Part shown: in pieces, positions 1 through 8,623 of the stretch
How the letters are laid out: the number at the start of each line of letters is the position of its first letter
Numbering within the stretch: the first letter of the stretch is position 1
NCBI GenBank assembly: GCA_022839625.1
Contig: JALHJL010000006.1
Location: 1 to 64,000, forward strand
Direction of reading: 5' to 3'
Origin: Phycisphaerales bacterium
GTDB taxonomy: Bacteria > Planctomycetota > Phycisphaerae > UBA1845 > Fen-1342
Length of the DNA: 64,000 nt
Translations under genes and position numbers: made by a program
The notes under the pieces: generated by a model
Databases searched by the model: none
Seen by the model: only the letters and a program-made list of their open reading frames with translations
What the model was told of the DNA's origin: nothing

Positions 1-81
1 GCGGACGCGAAGAGCGCTGCGACCGTACGCGGAGACTGTGCAGACGGACGCCACCCTTGACACGAAGATGCCTTTCATGGA

Positions 82-154
82 TAGCGTCGGACCTCCGTGC
101 CCGACGTCTCCTGCACACTGCTCAGACTACGCCGGACACGGAGGTCCGGCGCTA
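82..154. repeat. Dispersed palindromic element, copy 1
   Basis: Two arms of 24 bases (82-105 and 131-154) are inverted copies of each other with three differences, separated by a 25-base loop. The arm core reads tcggacctccgtg. A second copy of the same design lies at 5977-6049. Both copies sit just downstream of the 3' end of a gene, which suggests a transcription-end or mRNA-end role, although there is no T-tract. The first 170 bases of the window hold nothing else I can identify. Confidence 0.75.
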
Positions 155-171
155 CGGTCGGGGTCGGACTG

Positions 172-1281
172 CTACGGCTTGGTGGCAAGGTCGTCCGGGC
201 GGGCCGCTCGTCCCGCGGCAAACCAGCGGCGCAGGACCTGTTCCGCGGGTTTGGCCTTGGGCGAGTACCCGAAATCCTCCGGGCCGCCCGGCGACGCATC
301 CCACTCCCACCAGATGACGCCGAGCAGCTCCGGCTCATCGCCCCACACGTTGAGAAACGCTTCGTACAGGCGGCGTTGCTCCTCCAGTCCTTCGGGCGTG
401 GCCTTTTGGTTCTGATAGTAGTTCCAGGGGGCCATCGCGGCACCCTCCTGGCTGCACCAGCCGACCTCGGTCATCAGGATCGGCTTGCCGATGCGCCGTT
501 GCCAGGCCAGGATGTCTTTGCGGATCGGCTCCCACTTCTGGACGATGTCCCCGACGGTCGGGTTCTTGTGGTCGGCCAGCGTGAAGTAGCTGGTCATGCC
601 GATGAAATCGAGCTGGTCCCAGAACTCGACCGGGCGGAAATGGTCCCAGTTGGCGGAGTAACCCAGCTTGCCGCCCCAGAAGCGCGGCCGCACCGCCGCG
701 ATCAGCTTCTCCCAGCGGGCCGTGTATTTCTCCGTGCTGACCAGCTCGGAGCCGACGATCAGGGCGTCCGCCGGCGCTTCCCGCGCGATGTCCGCGAAGT
801 ACAGGACGAATTCCGTGTACTGCTCCCACCAGTCGTCCCAGTCCGGCGGCTCGATCACGCCCCGCCATTCGCTGCCGCGCGGGTTGCGCAGCAGCACGAT
901 CGGCATGACCACCGTCCGCAACCCGACCTGCCGGGCGTGACGGACGAGGGCCTTGAAGTCCTCGGGCGCCGGCGCCTTGCGGGCGTCAATGAAGATCGTC
1001 TGGGTGGTGGCGTGTTCCATGTGGCCGGCCACGCTCAGCAGGACCGTGTTCGCTCCAAGCGCGGCGATTTCGTCCAGCAGCGGCCCGTAGGTTTCCAGCG
1101 GCCTGTGTCCCGAGGCCACCTGGATCGCGAGCCCGCGCCACGGCACGCGGTCCGATTGCGCCAGGCGCTCGGCGGGGGCACTGGCGGCCGGCGGGCTCGT
1201 CGGTGTGGGTTGGCCGCTCCACCAGAGGGCCATTAGTGCCGTGGCTGCGACCCCCAGTGCCCAGAGCGCCTTCGCAGTCAC
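172..1281 (-). CDS. Secreted/membrane-anchored TIM-barrel glycosidase-like protein (GH113-like)
   Basis: The protein has 369 residues. The GTG start at 1281 overlaps the TGA of the upstream gene (GTGA), so the two are co-translated; longer starts would run deep into that gene. Residues about 4-22 form a hydrophobic signal or anchor helix followed by a Pro/Ala-rich linker. The body resembles the TIM-barrel glycosidase fold seen in GH113-like proteins: alternating strands and helices, a GSELVSTEKY segment where the acid/base Glu is expected, and PILMTEVGWCSQEG near the C-terminal end where the nucleophile Glu is expected. A WWEWDASPGG strand closes the barrel. Function is inferred from fold-like motifs; the substrate (a mannan or other beta-glycan) is unknown. 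Operon partner of the upstream phosphodiesterase lipoprotein. Confidence 0.75.
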   Translation of the reverse strand: MTAKALWALGVAATALMALWWSGQPTPTSPPAASAPAERLAQSDRVPWRGLAIQVASGHRPLETYGPLLDEIAALGANTVLLSVAGHMEHATTQTIFIDARKAPAPEDFKALVRHARQVGLRTVVMPIVLLRNPRGSEWRGVIEPPDWDDWWEQYTEFVLYFADIAREAPADALIVGSELVSTEKYTARWEKLIAAVRPRFWGGKLGYSANWDHFRPVEFWDQLDFIGMTSYFTLADHKNPTVGDIVQKWEPIRKDILAWQRRIGKPILMTEVGWCSQEGAAMAPWNYYQNQKATPEGLEEQRRLYEAFLNVWGDEPELLGVIWWEWDASPGGPEDFGYSPKAKPAEQVLRRWFAAGRAARPDDLATKP

Positions 1282-2954
1282 GGCGCCGCGCCCTCTGCTG
1301 CCAAGTGCGCGGCCCGATCCGCAAGCGGTAGGGGAACTCCTTCCAACCATGAGTGCCGTTCCACGTCCAAGCCCAGCAGGTCCAGCACTGTGGGAACGAG
1401 GTCCACGGACCGGGCCACGTCCATCTCACTGCCCGGCTCAATCCCCGGACCGGCGAACATCAGCGGGATGTGCAGCTCTTCCCGGCGAATTCCGCCGTGG
1501 CCGCCGCGCTCCCGCACGAAACTGTAGCCGGGCGCCGCGAAAACGACCACCTCCCCGGCCTGACGCACGCGCAGCAGTGGGAGCAACTGCGGCACGACGT
1601 TTGGGAATACGTGGTCCGCGGTGGCATGCAGCCATTCGCCGGGCGGATGAAAGCCCGCGGCTACGAACGCGGCCAGCCCGGGCGTATCCAGATACCCAAG
1701 GACGTCGTCCGGAGCGGGCTCGTAGGCGTACCAAGGGCCGTCGGGACCGTCGCGGGACAAGACCCGCGCGGCACCGCCGCCTGCCCGCAGGACCGCTTCG
1801 TGCTCGCTCGCCAGATAGACTACCAGATCGACCCCGTCGATGTTCCACAACTGGGCTTCCGGCGGCGGGGCGGAGAGGATTGCCTCAACCGTCTCGGGGG
1901 CCGGGCGCTCGTGCCAGCCGTCTGGGCCACGGAAGTAGAGGAACGCCCCGCGGCCGTTGTGGTAGGCCACGACCGTATCGAATCGGTCGAAATACTTTTG
2001 TCGCGACTCCGCCGAGCCCTCCTGGAGCGCGCGGTCGGTGGCGTTTCGTCCCCAGACGTCGCGCACGAGCTGTGTGAGGTCCGTCAGACCGTCCGGCGAC
2101 ACGTCCACCATCCCGTGGTCGCTGACCAGCACAAGATACGTCGTACTCAACAGACCTTCGGTTTCGAGCCAGTCACATACGCGGCCGACCTGATAGTCGA
2201 GGTGCTCCACCGCTCTTCGATACTGCGGCGAGCCGGCACCGAACCGGTGACCGACGGAGTCCGCCCCCGGAAAGTAGCAGGTCAGCAGGTCCGGCCACTC
2301 CCGCCGATGGTTGGCCCAGCGCGCCACACGCCACACCGACGTGGCCGTCAGCTTGTCGACCGCCGTGTAATCTCCGAAGAACCACATCACCCCCGAAAGC
2401 GCCCAGTTCGCGATGTTCTTCGTTACGCCGCGGCGATGCGCGGCCTGGATGCTGACGGAGGCGGCCGGCTGGATCAGCTCATAGACCATCGGCGGGCCGA
2501 GGTCGTCGTTCACGTAGCGGTAGCTCTGGATGGTGGCGTAATCGCGGAAGAAGACCTGCTCGGGATCGAACCAGCAGTTGCCGACGATCGCGTGCGTGCC
2601 GGGTCCGGTGCCCGTGAGCAGGGTCGCGATGGCTCCGTAGGTGATGGCCGGGATGCAGGTAGTCGCGTTCGTCACGCGGCATCCGCCGGTCACAAAGCGG
2701 CGCTCGATATTAGGGAGCCAGCCCTCGCGGCACCCCTGCTCGACCACGTCCGCGCCCAGTCCATCGCACAGGAACAGCACGACGGCCGGGTCCGGCAGCC
2801 GGACATCCGCGTGCAGGTCGATGGTAAGCGCCCGGCCAGGGCCGCAGCCGCTGACGAAGAGCAAGCTGACCGCGACCGCCGCGAGCGCCGCCGGCGCGCT
2901 GCGGGCCGCCAGGAAACGATACGGAGATTCTGCAAGAGCGGGTGTGTTCGGCAT
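1278..2954 (-). CDS. Alkaline phosphatase family lipoprotein (type I phosphodiesterase/nucleotide pyrophosphatase)
   Basis: The protein has 558 residues with an N-terminal signal ending in a lipobox-like LLFVSGC, so it is probably a lipoprotein. The metal-binding set of the alkaline phosphatase superfamily is visible: VVLFLCDGLGAD, the nucleophile region TCIPAITYG with Thr in the usual place, GADSVGHRFG, VSDHGMVDVS, and a late GHGGIRREELHIPLMFAG that supplies the last His. It therefore probably hydrolyses a phosphodiester or pyrophosphate outside the cytoplasm. It ends in a GTGA overlap with the glycosidase-like gene, so the pair may act together on an envelope or extracellular glycan-phosphate substrate; that pairing is inference. 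Confidence 0.85.
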   Translation of the reverse strand: MPNTPALAESPYRFLAARSAPAALAAVAVSLLFVSGCGPGRALTIDLHADVRLPDPAVVLFLCDGLGADVVEQGCREGWLPNIERRFVTGGCRVTNATTCIPAITYGAIATLLTGTGPGTHAIVGNCWFDPEQVFFRDYATIQSYRYVNDDLGPPMVYELIQPAASVSIQAAHRRGVTKNIANWALSGVMWFFGDYTAVDKLTATSVWRVARWANHRREWPDLLTCYFPGADSVGHRFGAGSPQYRRAVEHLDYQVGRVCDWLETEGLLSTTYLVLVSDHGMVDVSPDGLTDLTQLVRDVWGRNATDRALQEGSAESRQKYFDRFDTVVAYHNGRGAFLYFRGPDGWHERPAPETVEAILSAPPPEAQLWNIDGVDLVVYLASEHEAVLRAGGGAARVLSRDGPDGPWYAYEPAPDDVLGYLDTPGLAAFVAAGFHPPGEWLHATADHVFPNVVPQLLPLLRVRQAGEVVVFAAPGYSFVRERGGHGGIRREELHIPLMFAGPGIEPGSEMDVARSVDLVPTVLDLLGLDVERHSWLEGVPLPLADRAAHLAAEGAAP

Positions 2955-3222
2955 GATGCGAGGTCATTCCTCCGGCGGTCTGCCGCGTTACGAAGTCAGG
3001 CATCGAACAGCGCTCGTCGAGACCTGCTGTTCAATACCCCCAACGGGCCGGTGAGGGCCTGCTTCGGCGGCAAACGGCCAAGCAGCAGTTTCGCGGCATT
3101 ATCCACGCCGCGAGCGGCCGATCAAGTTTGTGTCCGCGCGCGCTTGTGCGACGCCGACCAAGAGCTATAGTGCCAGACAGACCGGCAAGCCCGCCGGTTA
3201 GGAAACCTGGACGGAGACCGTC

Positions 3223-3381
3223 ATGAAGGTCTGGAAATGGGCGGCGTTGACACTGTCGGGTGGAGTGTTGCTGCAATACAACACGTGCTCGACGGACTTC
3301 GCATACTACATCATGCAGGCGCTGGCGACGCAGATTGTGACCGCGCTCCTGAACGCTGCCACGGGACAGGTCACGGTGTAG
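3223..3381 (+). CDS. Small 52-residue protein, probably secreted or membrane-associated
   Basis: ATG at 3223 is preceded by an acGGAGacc Shine-Dalgarno seven bases upstream. The frame runs to TAG at 3379-3381. The peptide begins MKVWKWAALTLSGGVLLQ and continues with YNTCSTDFAYY, then an amphipathic helix rich in Ala, Leu, Thr and Gln. The layout (short basic start, GGxLLQ, one Cys, helical C-terminus) looks to me like small conserved planctomycete proteins, but I cannot name a family. It is transcribed against its neighbours on both sides, so it is probably its own unit. Coding is supported by the ribosome binding site and plausible composition only. Confidence 0.6.
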   Translation: MKVWKWAALTLSGGVLLQYNTCSTDFAYYIMQALATQIVTALLNAATGQVTV

Positions 3382-3433
3382 AGAGCGCCGCGGTCGGCTG
3401 CGGCGGCTGGAACGCGTCGGGCCTCGGTCCCGC

Positions 3434-3838
3434 TCACTGCCGCGCCAGCAGGTAGACCCAGTTGGCCAGCACGGCGACGACAAGGCCGGCGGCCAACAGG
3501 CGGCGGCTCGCCGGGGACGTGATCCACACGATCCGCCGGCCCAGGGCCAGCCGCGCGAAAAGCCAACACGCCCCGATGATGGCGCCGATGAACATGAGGG
3601 GGTTGCAGGCGATGGCGGCCACAATGTTCCCGTGCGCGAATGCCAGCACCATGCGGGTTGTGCCGCACGTCGGGCACGGCTGGCCGGTGAGGTGGCGGAA
3701 AAGGCACAACGGCGCCACCTCGGTGGCGTGTGTGTGGGCCAGCCACGTGCCGATACCAACCAGGGCCAGATCGACCAACACCAGCAGGACGGCCCAGGCT
3801 GGCACCGCCGGGCGGCAATTCGCTCGTTCCACGTGCAT
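3434..3838 (-). CDS. DUF2752 family membrane protein
   Basis: The protein has 134 residues with three predicted membrane helices (about 15-33, 73-93 and 108-128). The CLFRHLTGQPCPTCGTTRM segment between helix one and two is the characteristic DUF2752 motif (CPxCGxTR followed by a hydrophobic helix). The family is widespread and its function is not established. It lies 18 bases downstream of the DUF4190-like gene on the same strand, so the two probably share a transcript. Confidence 0.85.
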   Translation of the reverse strand: MHVERANCRPAVPAWAVLLVLVDLALVGIGTWLAHTHATEVAPLCLFRHLTGQPCPTCGTTRMVLAFAHGNIVAAIACNPLMFIGAIIGACWLFARLALGRRIVWITSPASRRLLAAGLVVAVLANWVYLLARQ

Positions 3839-3856
3839 CGCGCCGTTTCCCGGGCG

Positions 3857-4177
3857 TTAGAACGCGCCGGCGCTGGCCGCCCCGGCCGCGACCAGGCCGC
3901 ACATCACCAGCAGCCAGATTCCCAGCGCCACCACGTTCAGGATCACGGCGATCATGCCGCAGATCTTGCCGGCCTTGGTCATGCCCTCGCCGGTCGGGTC
4001 CATCGTGCCGGCTCGCATCTCGCGCAGGTCGTTGTTGCCCATGACCCAGGCGATGATGCCGCAGATCACGCACACGACCAGGCCCAGGATGCCCAGGACG
4101 AGGACCGCAGTCCCGCGGTGGGGCCGCAGGTACCCGCCGGTCGGGCCCATGGTAGGGGGCATTGGAAACTGGCTCAT
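3857..4177 (-). CDS. DUF4190-like two-helix membrane protein
   Basis: I start the protein at ATG 4177 (106 residues, MSQFPMPPTM...) because a GGGAG Shine-Dalgarno lies nine bases upstream; a longer frame to 4243 has no such signal. A proline- and glycine-rich N-terminus leads into a hydrophobic helix (TAVLVLGILGLVVCVICGI), a polar loop with MGNNDLREMRAG, and a second helix near the C-terminus. The helix, polar NDLREMRAG-like loop and helix layout is that of DUF4190 proteins. The role is unknown; it is upstream partner of the DUF2752 gene. Confidence 0.75.
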   Translation of the reverse strand: MSQFPMPPTMGPTGGYLRPHRGTAVLVLGILGLVVCVICGIIAWVMGNNDLREMRAGTMDPTGEGMTKAGKICGMIAVILNVVALGIWLLVMCGLVAAGAASAGAF

Positions 4178-4359
4178 TTGGATTTGCTCCCGGAAACGCG
4201 CGCCTGTGCTACGTTTGCTCACACGCCAGAGCTGCAAGCGCACTATAGGCAGGTCCGGACGACGACAGCAAGTCCGCCCGAGCGCGCAATTCGTGTTTCA
4301 GCGGCTGGCCGGTTTCGGTAGAATGAAGTGGGAACACGAAGCCAAGGAGGTACGAGAAC

Positions 4360-5943
4360 ATGCCAGCCCGCGTAATGTTGCCCGTGGCTGTCGCTCTGTC
4401 GCTGACCGCCGGAGCCGTCGGACAAACCATCTATACTGCGAACCCGAATTGGATTTCCGCGGACACCCAGGTCAGCACCGGCGGGGCCCTGGTGGATCTG
4501 GACGGCGACGGCTGGCTCGACTTCGTCGTCGCCAACGGCAACGACATGGCCCAGCAGCGCATCGCGGTGTACTACAACAACGGCGACGGCACGTTTCCGC
4601 CGACGCCGAACTGGCAGTCCGCCGACTTCGTGTACAACGGCCATCTCGACGTGGCCGACGTGAACGGCGACGGCTGGCCGGACGTGGCGGTGGCCACGCT
4701 CGGCGAGTTCTCCACGCAGGGTCCGATCGCCCGCCTGTATCTCAACAACAACGGCACGCTGTCGTCCACGCCCGATTGGAGCGCCAACATCATCGGCAAC
4801 GCCTTCGGCTGCGCGTTCGGCGACATGAACAACGACGGGCGGCCCGACCTCGCCGTGGCGACGGGCTGGGCCTACGGCACGCCGAACCAGCAGTACAACT
4901 ACGTGTATCTCAACGTGGGCGGAATGCTGTCGGCGACCCCCAGTTGGACGTCGTCAGACACGTGGGACTACCAGGGCGCGTGCTGGGTGGACGGAAACCA
5001 CGACGGTTGGCTGGACCTCGCGTACGCGGCCGCCAACACCCGCAGCCGCGTCTACCGCAACTACGCCGGCATGCTTGAGACCACCGCCAGTTGGCAGTTG
5101 ACCGACGTCACGAACCAGGACGCCATCATGGTGACCGCCGGCGACGTGACCGGCGACGGGCGGCCCGACCTGCTGATCGCCGACAACAACCAGATTTCGG
5201 GCGGCAGCGGCCGGTTCCGGCAGTACAACGGCCTGGCGATCGGGATGTTCAGTCCGACCGCGGCCTGGACGTACCAGGAGGGCTACTGCTCCGCGGTGGC
5301 GCTCGTCGATGTGAACTGCGACGGGCTGCTGGACCTCGCGACCGGCGCGTGGTGGGACTACACGCGCATCTTCCTCAACACCGGCTCCGGGTTCGGCAGC
5401 ACGCACAGTTGGCGCTCCACGCCCACGAGCGTGATCGAGAAGATCTGCTTCGGCGACATCGACAAGAACGGCCTGCGGCCCGTGGTGCACGTGTTCGCGC
5501 CGGTGCCGGCGGGGCGCCGGCTGTTCCACCTGCCGCACCAGGTCATCCAGGAGGTTACGGCGGTCATCGCGGACGGCCAGCCGCTCGCCCCGTCGCAGTA
5601 TTTCGCGAAGCACGACCTGGGTTGGCTGACGGTGGGCGTGGACGTGACCAGCTTCCTCCAGGTCGAGTACACCGTGTCCAGCAAGCTCGACATGGCCATC
5701 ACCAACTGGGACAACAACAAGGGCAATTACGTCTATTACAACCAGTTGGTCGTCATGGGCGACGCGAATTGCGACGGAACGCTGGACTTCGGCGACATCA
5801 ACCCGTTCGTCATGCTCTTCACCGGGACCCACGAGTTGTACTACCCCGACTGCGACGCCGCGACCTTCTGCGACATGAACGGCGACGGCGTGATCGACTT
5901 CGGCGACATCAACGCGTTCGTCGCGGCCCTGACGGGGACATAG
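4360..5943 (+). CDS. Secreted FG-GAP/VCBS beta-propeller protein with dockerin-like C-terminal tail
   Basis: The protein has 527 residues. ATG at 4360 follows a GGAGG ten bases upstream. A signal peptide (about 1-22, cleavage near AVGQT) is followed by seven or so repeats containing calcium-loop motifs such as DLDGDGWLDFVVA, DVNGDGWPDVAVA, DMNNDGRPDLAVA and DVTGDGRPDLLIA; these are FG-GAP/VCBS blades. A short domain of about 90 residues follows, then two dockerin-like calcium loops (DANCDGTLDFGDINPFV and DMNGDGVIDFGDINAFV) at the extreme C-terminus. It is probably exported and may be surface-attached or assembled through the tail. The binding partner is unknown. A palindromic element (5977-6049) follows the stop. 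Confidence 0.85.
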   Translation: MPARVMLPVAVALSLTAGAVGQTIYTANPNWISADTQVSTGGALVDLDGDGWLDFVVANGNDMAQQRIAVYYNNGDGTFPPTPNWQSADFVYNGHLDVADVNGDGWPDVAVATLGEFSTQGPIARLYLNNNGTLSSTPDWSANIIGNAFGCAFGDMNNDGRPDLAVATGWAYGTPNQQYNYVYLNVGGMLSATPSWTSSDTWDYQGACWVDGNHDGWLDLAYAAANTRSRVYRNYAGMLETTASWQLTDVTNQDAIMVTAGDVTGDGRPDLLIADNNQISGGSGRFRQYNGLAIGMFSPTAAWTYQEGYCSAVALVDVNCDGLLDLATGAWWDYTRIFLNTGSGFGSTHSWRSTPTSVIEKICFGDIDKNGLRPVVHVFAPVPAGRRLFHLPHQVIQEVTAVIADGQPLAPSQYFAKHDLGWLTVGVDVTSFLQVEYTVSSKLDMAITNWDNNKGNYVYYNQLVVMGDANCDGTLDFGDINPFVMLFTGTHELYYPDCDAATFCDMNGDGVIDFGDINAFVAALTGT

Positions 5944-5976
5944 GAGTCGGTCGGGCAGTAGTCCGGCGCAGAAGTG

Positions 5977-6049
5977 TAGCGCCGGACCTCCGAGTCCGGC
6001 GAGGATCCCATTCGGCTTGAAGAACGTCAGACACGGAGGTCTGACGCTA
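5977..6049. repeat. Dispersed palindromic element, copy 2, in a 376-base gene-free stretch
   Basis: Arms at 5977-6000 and 6026-6049 are inverted copies (core gacctccg/cggaggtc) and match the element at 82-154. It lies 33 bases after the stop of the dockerin-tailed gene. The rest of the gene-free stretch 5944-6319 holds a second small perfect hairpin (6159-6176, 7-base stem gtccggt/accggac) and no ORF that I believe. Confidence 0.75.
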
Positions 6050-6319
6050 CAGGGTGGCACCGGCGTCTCGCTGGTGTTCGGCTCACGGAGACCGCTGTGT
6101 CGGACTGATAGCCCCGGCTTCCCGGCCCGGGCCAAAATCCCCCGCGTCCGGCGGCCGTGTCCGGTCACCACCGGACCCGCTTCTCCGCGGGTCGCAGCAC
6201 GCCTTGTTTGGCCGCGGGTGTCCCCCTTTGACTGATGCCGAGCAGAACCGGAAGTCGCATAATAGGATGTCCGTGGCCTGAGGTCGAGACCGGGCCGCCC
6301 TGACTGAGGAGCCGACGCG

Positions 6320-8623
6320 GTGCGCATCACCTGGTTCAGGATACTCGCGGTCGTCGCCGTCACTGTGCCGACGTTGGCCGCGTGGGCGGACGACTGGCCG
6401 CAGTTTCGCGGGCCGCGGCGGGACAACATCTCCCGCGAAGCGGGGCTGCTGCGCACGTGGCCCGAGGGCGGGCCGAAAGTGCTGTGGACCACCGAGCTCT
6501 GCCAGGGCTACGCCGCCGCGGCGATTCACGGGGGGCGCGTCTACTTCGAGGACTACGGGCGGGAGGAGCGCGAGTGGTACCTGCGGTGCCTGGACCTGTC
6601 CGACGGAAAGGAGCTGTGGCGGTTCCGCGAGAGCAAGACGATCCGCGTCAATCACGGGATCACGCGGACCGCGCCGGCCGTCGATGGCCGCTACGTCTTT
6701 GCGCTCGACCCGAAGTGCGACTTTCACTGTCTCGACGCGCAAACCGGAAAGGAGCTGTGGCGCAAGAGCTTCCTCGATGATTACGGCGCCCCAATCCCCC
6801 CCTGGAACAACGGCCAGAACCCGCTCATCGAGCCCGACCGCGTGATCCTCGGCGTCGGCGGCGAGGCCGCCCTGATGGTCGCGCTCGACAAGGCCACCGG
6901 CAACGAAATCTGGCGCACGCCCAACCCCGATAAGTGGCCGCTCTCGCATTCGTCCGTCATGCCCGCGGAGATCGCCGGCGTCAAGCAGTATCTGTGGTGT
7001 ACGCTCTTCGGCCCCGTCGGCGTCGACGCGGCGGACGGCAAGCTGCTCTGGCATCACGCCCGCAAGTTCAACGTCGCGATCGCGCCCTCGCCGCTGGCAC
7101 TGCCCGACGATCGCGTCTTCATGACGAGCGGCTATGACGCAGGCAGCGTGATGTTCCGCGTGAAGAAGGAAGAAACCGGCTTCACGACCGAGACCGTCTT
7201 CGATTGGACCAGCGAGCAGTGGAACTCGGAAGTGCACACGCCGGTGATCTTCCAGAACCACATGTTCGCGGTCGGCCGCACAAAACGCGGACTGCTGACC
7301 TGTCTCGACTTCGATGGGAACATCGTGTGGACGAGCGCGGAGCAGGCGGAGTTCGACCTGGGGAGCTACCTGCTGGCGGACGGACTGCTCTTCATTCTGG
7401 AGGGCAAGACGGGCATGTTGCGGCTGCTCGAGCTGAACACGCAGGAGTATCGCGAGCTGGACCGCGCACAGGTGCTGAGCGGCGACAACGTCTGGGGGCC
7501 GATGGCGCTTTCGGACGGCAAGCTCGTGCTGCGCGACATGAGGAAGATGGTCTGCATCAGCGTAGCGAACGATCCCCAGCGCGCAGCGGCCGACCACGGA
7601 GTCGGCCGTGGCGACTTGGGCCGCACGTCGCCGACGGCGCACTGGTCGGAAGCGGTGGCACACGGGCCGGGAAACCCGGGGTGGGGTGGGCGTCCCGCCT
7701 GCCAGGGGTACGCAACTTGCTTGTGGACACCATCGGCGGCCGATGGGTCTGACGTGCGCTACCGAAAGCTGCGTGTGATTGGCGGTCGTGGCTCGGAGCC
7801 GGGCCAGTTCCGCGACGAGCTGCGCGGTTTGGCGACCGACCGCGCGGATTGCCTCTACGCGGTCGGGGATTCCAAACTCGCGGTTTTTTCGCCCGAAGGG
7901 GAGTTTCTGCGCGCCTGGCCCACCGAGCGGCCCGGGTACTCCGTCGCCGTCGCGGCCGACGGCAAAGTGTACGTCGGCGAGCAGGGGCAGATCGAGCGTT
8001 TCGACGCCGCCGGCCGGTTGCTCGACACGTGGAAGGACTCCGACCGACTGGGGCTTGTCACGGCCATCGCTTTCGTCGGCGACGACGTGCTGGTCGCGGA
8101 CACGCAGGGGCGCTGCGTGCGGCGTTATGACCGGCACGGCCATTGGCTCGGAGACATCGGCAAGGACAATCGGATGAAGGGGTTCCTGGTCCCCAACCGC
8201 CACCTGGACTTCGCGGTGGACAGCCGCGGCGCGGTGCACATCGCCAACCCCGGCATGCACCGCGTGGAGCGCTACTCCAGCGAGGGCGAGCTGCTGAGCC
8301 GCTTCGGCCATTTCGACGGAACGGACCCGGCGGGCTTTCCCGGCTGCTGCAATCCGACGAACGTCGCGCTCACGCCGCAGGGCAACGTCGTCGTCGCCGA
8401 GAAGGCCGGTCCGCGCGTGAAGGTGTACGCGCCGGAGGGCGAGCTGTTGGCGGTGGTTGCCGACCGCGACTTCGATCCGAACTGCAAGAACATGGACGTG
8501 GCCGTCGATTCGCGGGGGCGCATCCATGTAATCGACACGGTCCGGCTTCAGGTCGTCGTGTACGAACCCGAGGCGGGCGGCACCTCCACGCAGCCGGGCA
8601 CTCGTGCGGAGGAGCCAACGTGA
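6320..8623 (+). CDS. Secreted double beta-propeller protein (PQQ-like repeats plus NHL repeats)
   Basis: The protein has 767 residues from a GTG start at 6320 with a gagga signal upstream, and a signal peptide ending near AWADDWPQF. Residues about 25-410 are PQQ-like quinoprotein propeller repeats (DWPQFRG opening, LDLSDGKELWRF, LDAQTGKELWRK, LDKATGNEIWRT). Residues about 475-755 are NHL-type blades (GSEPGQFRDELRGLATD, VDSRGAVHIAN, VDSRGRIHVID). The 60-residue joint between them (bases about 7575-7750) is low in similarity to either and contains a dispersed repeat, so this may be a fusion of two ancestral genes. It begins the redox operon and overlaps the next gene by GTGA, so it probably acts in the periplasm alongside the polyferredoxins; catalytic activity is not evident. 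Confidence 0.85.
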   Translation: MRITWFRILAVVAVTVPTLAAWADDWPQFRGPRRDNISREAGLLRTWPEGGPKVLWTTELCQGYAAAAIHGGRVYFEDYGREEREWYLRCLDLSDGKELWRFRESKTIRVNHGITRTAPAVDGRYVFALDPKCDFHCLDAQTGKELWRKSFLDDYGAPIPPWNNGQNPLIEPDRVILGVGGEAALMVALDKATGNEIWRTPNPDKWPLSHSSVMPAEIAGVKQYLWCTLFGPVGVDAADGKLLWHHARKFNVAIAPSPLALPDDRVFMTSGYDAGSVMFRVKKEETGFTTETVFDWTSEQWNSEVHTPVIFQNHMFAVGRTKRGLLTCLDFDGNIVWTSAEQAEFDLGSYLLADGLLFILEGKTGMLRLLELNTQEYRELDRAQVLSGDNVWGPMALSDGKLVLRDMRKMVCISVANDPQRAAADHGVGRGDLGRTSPTAHWSEAVAHGPGNPGWGGRPACQGYATCLWTPSAADGSDVRYRKLRVIGGRGSEPGQFRDELRGLATDRADCLYAVGDSKLAVFSPEGEFLRAWPTERPGYSVAVAADGKVYVGEQGQIERFDAAGRLLDTWKDSDRLGLVTAIAFVGDDVLVADTQGRCVRRYDRHGHWLGDIGKDNRMKGFLVPNRHLDFAVDSRGAVHIANPGMHRVERYSSEGELLSRFGHFDGTDPAGFPGCCNPTNVALTPQGNVVVAEKAGPRVKVYAPEGELLAVVADRDFDPNCKNMDVAVDSRGRIHVIDTVRLQVVVYEPEAGGTSTQPGTRAEEPT

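Noticed and set aside
6083..8527. 814-codon open frame opposite the propeller protein
   Set aside because: Antisense to a gene with signal peptide and clear repeats.
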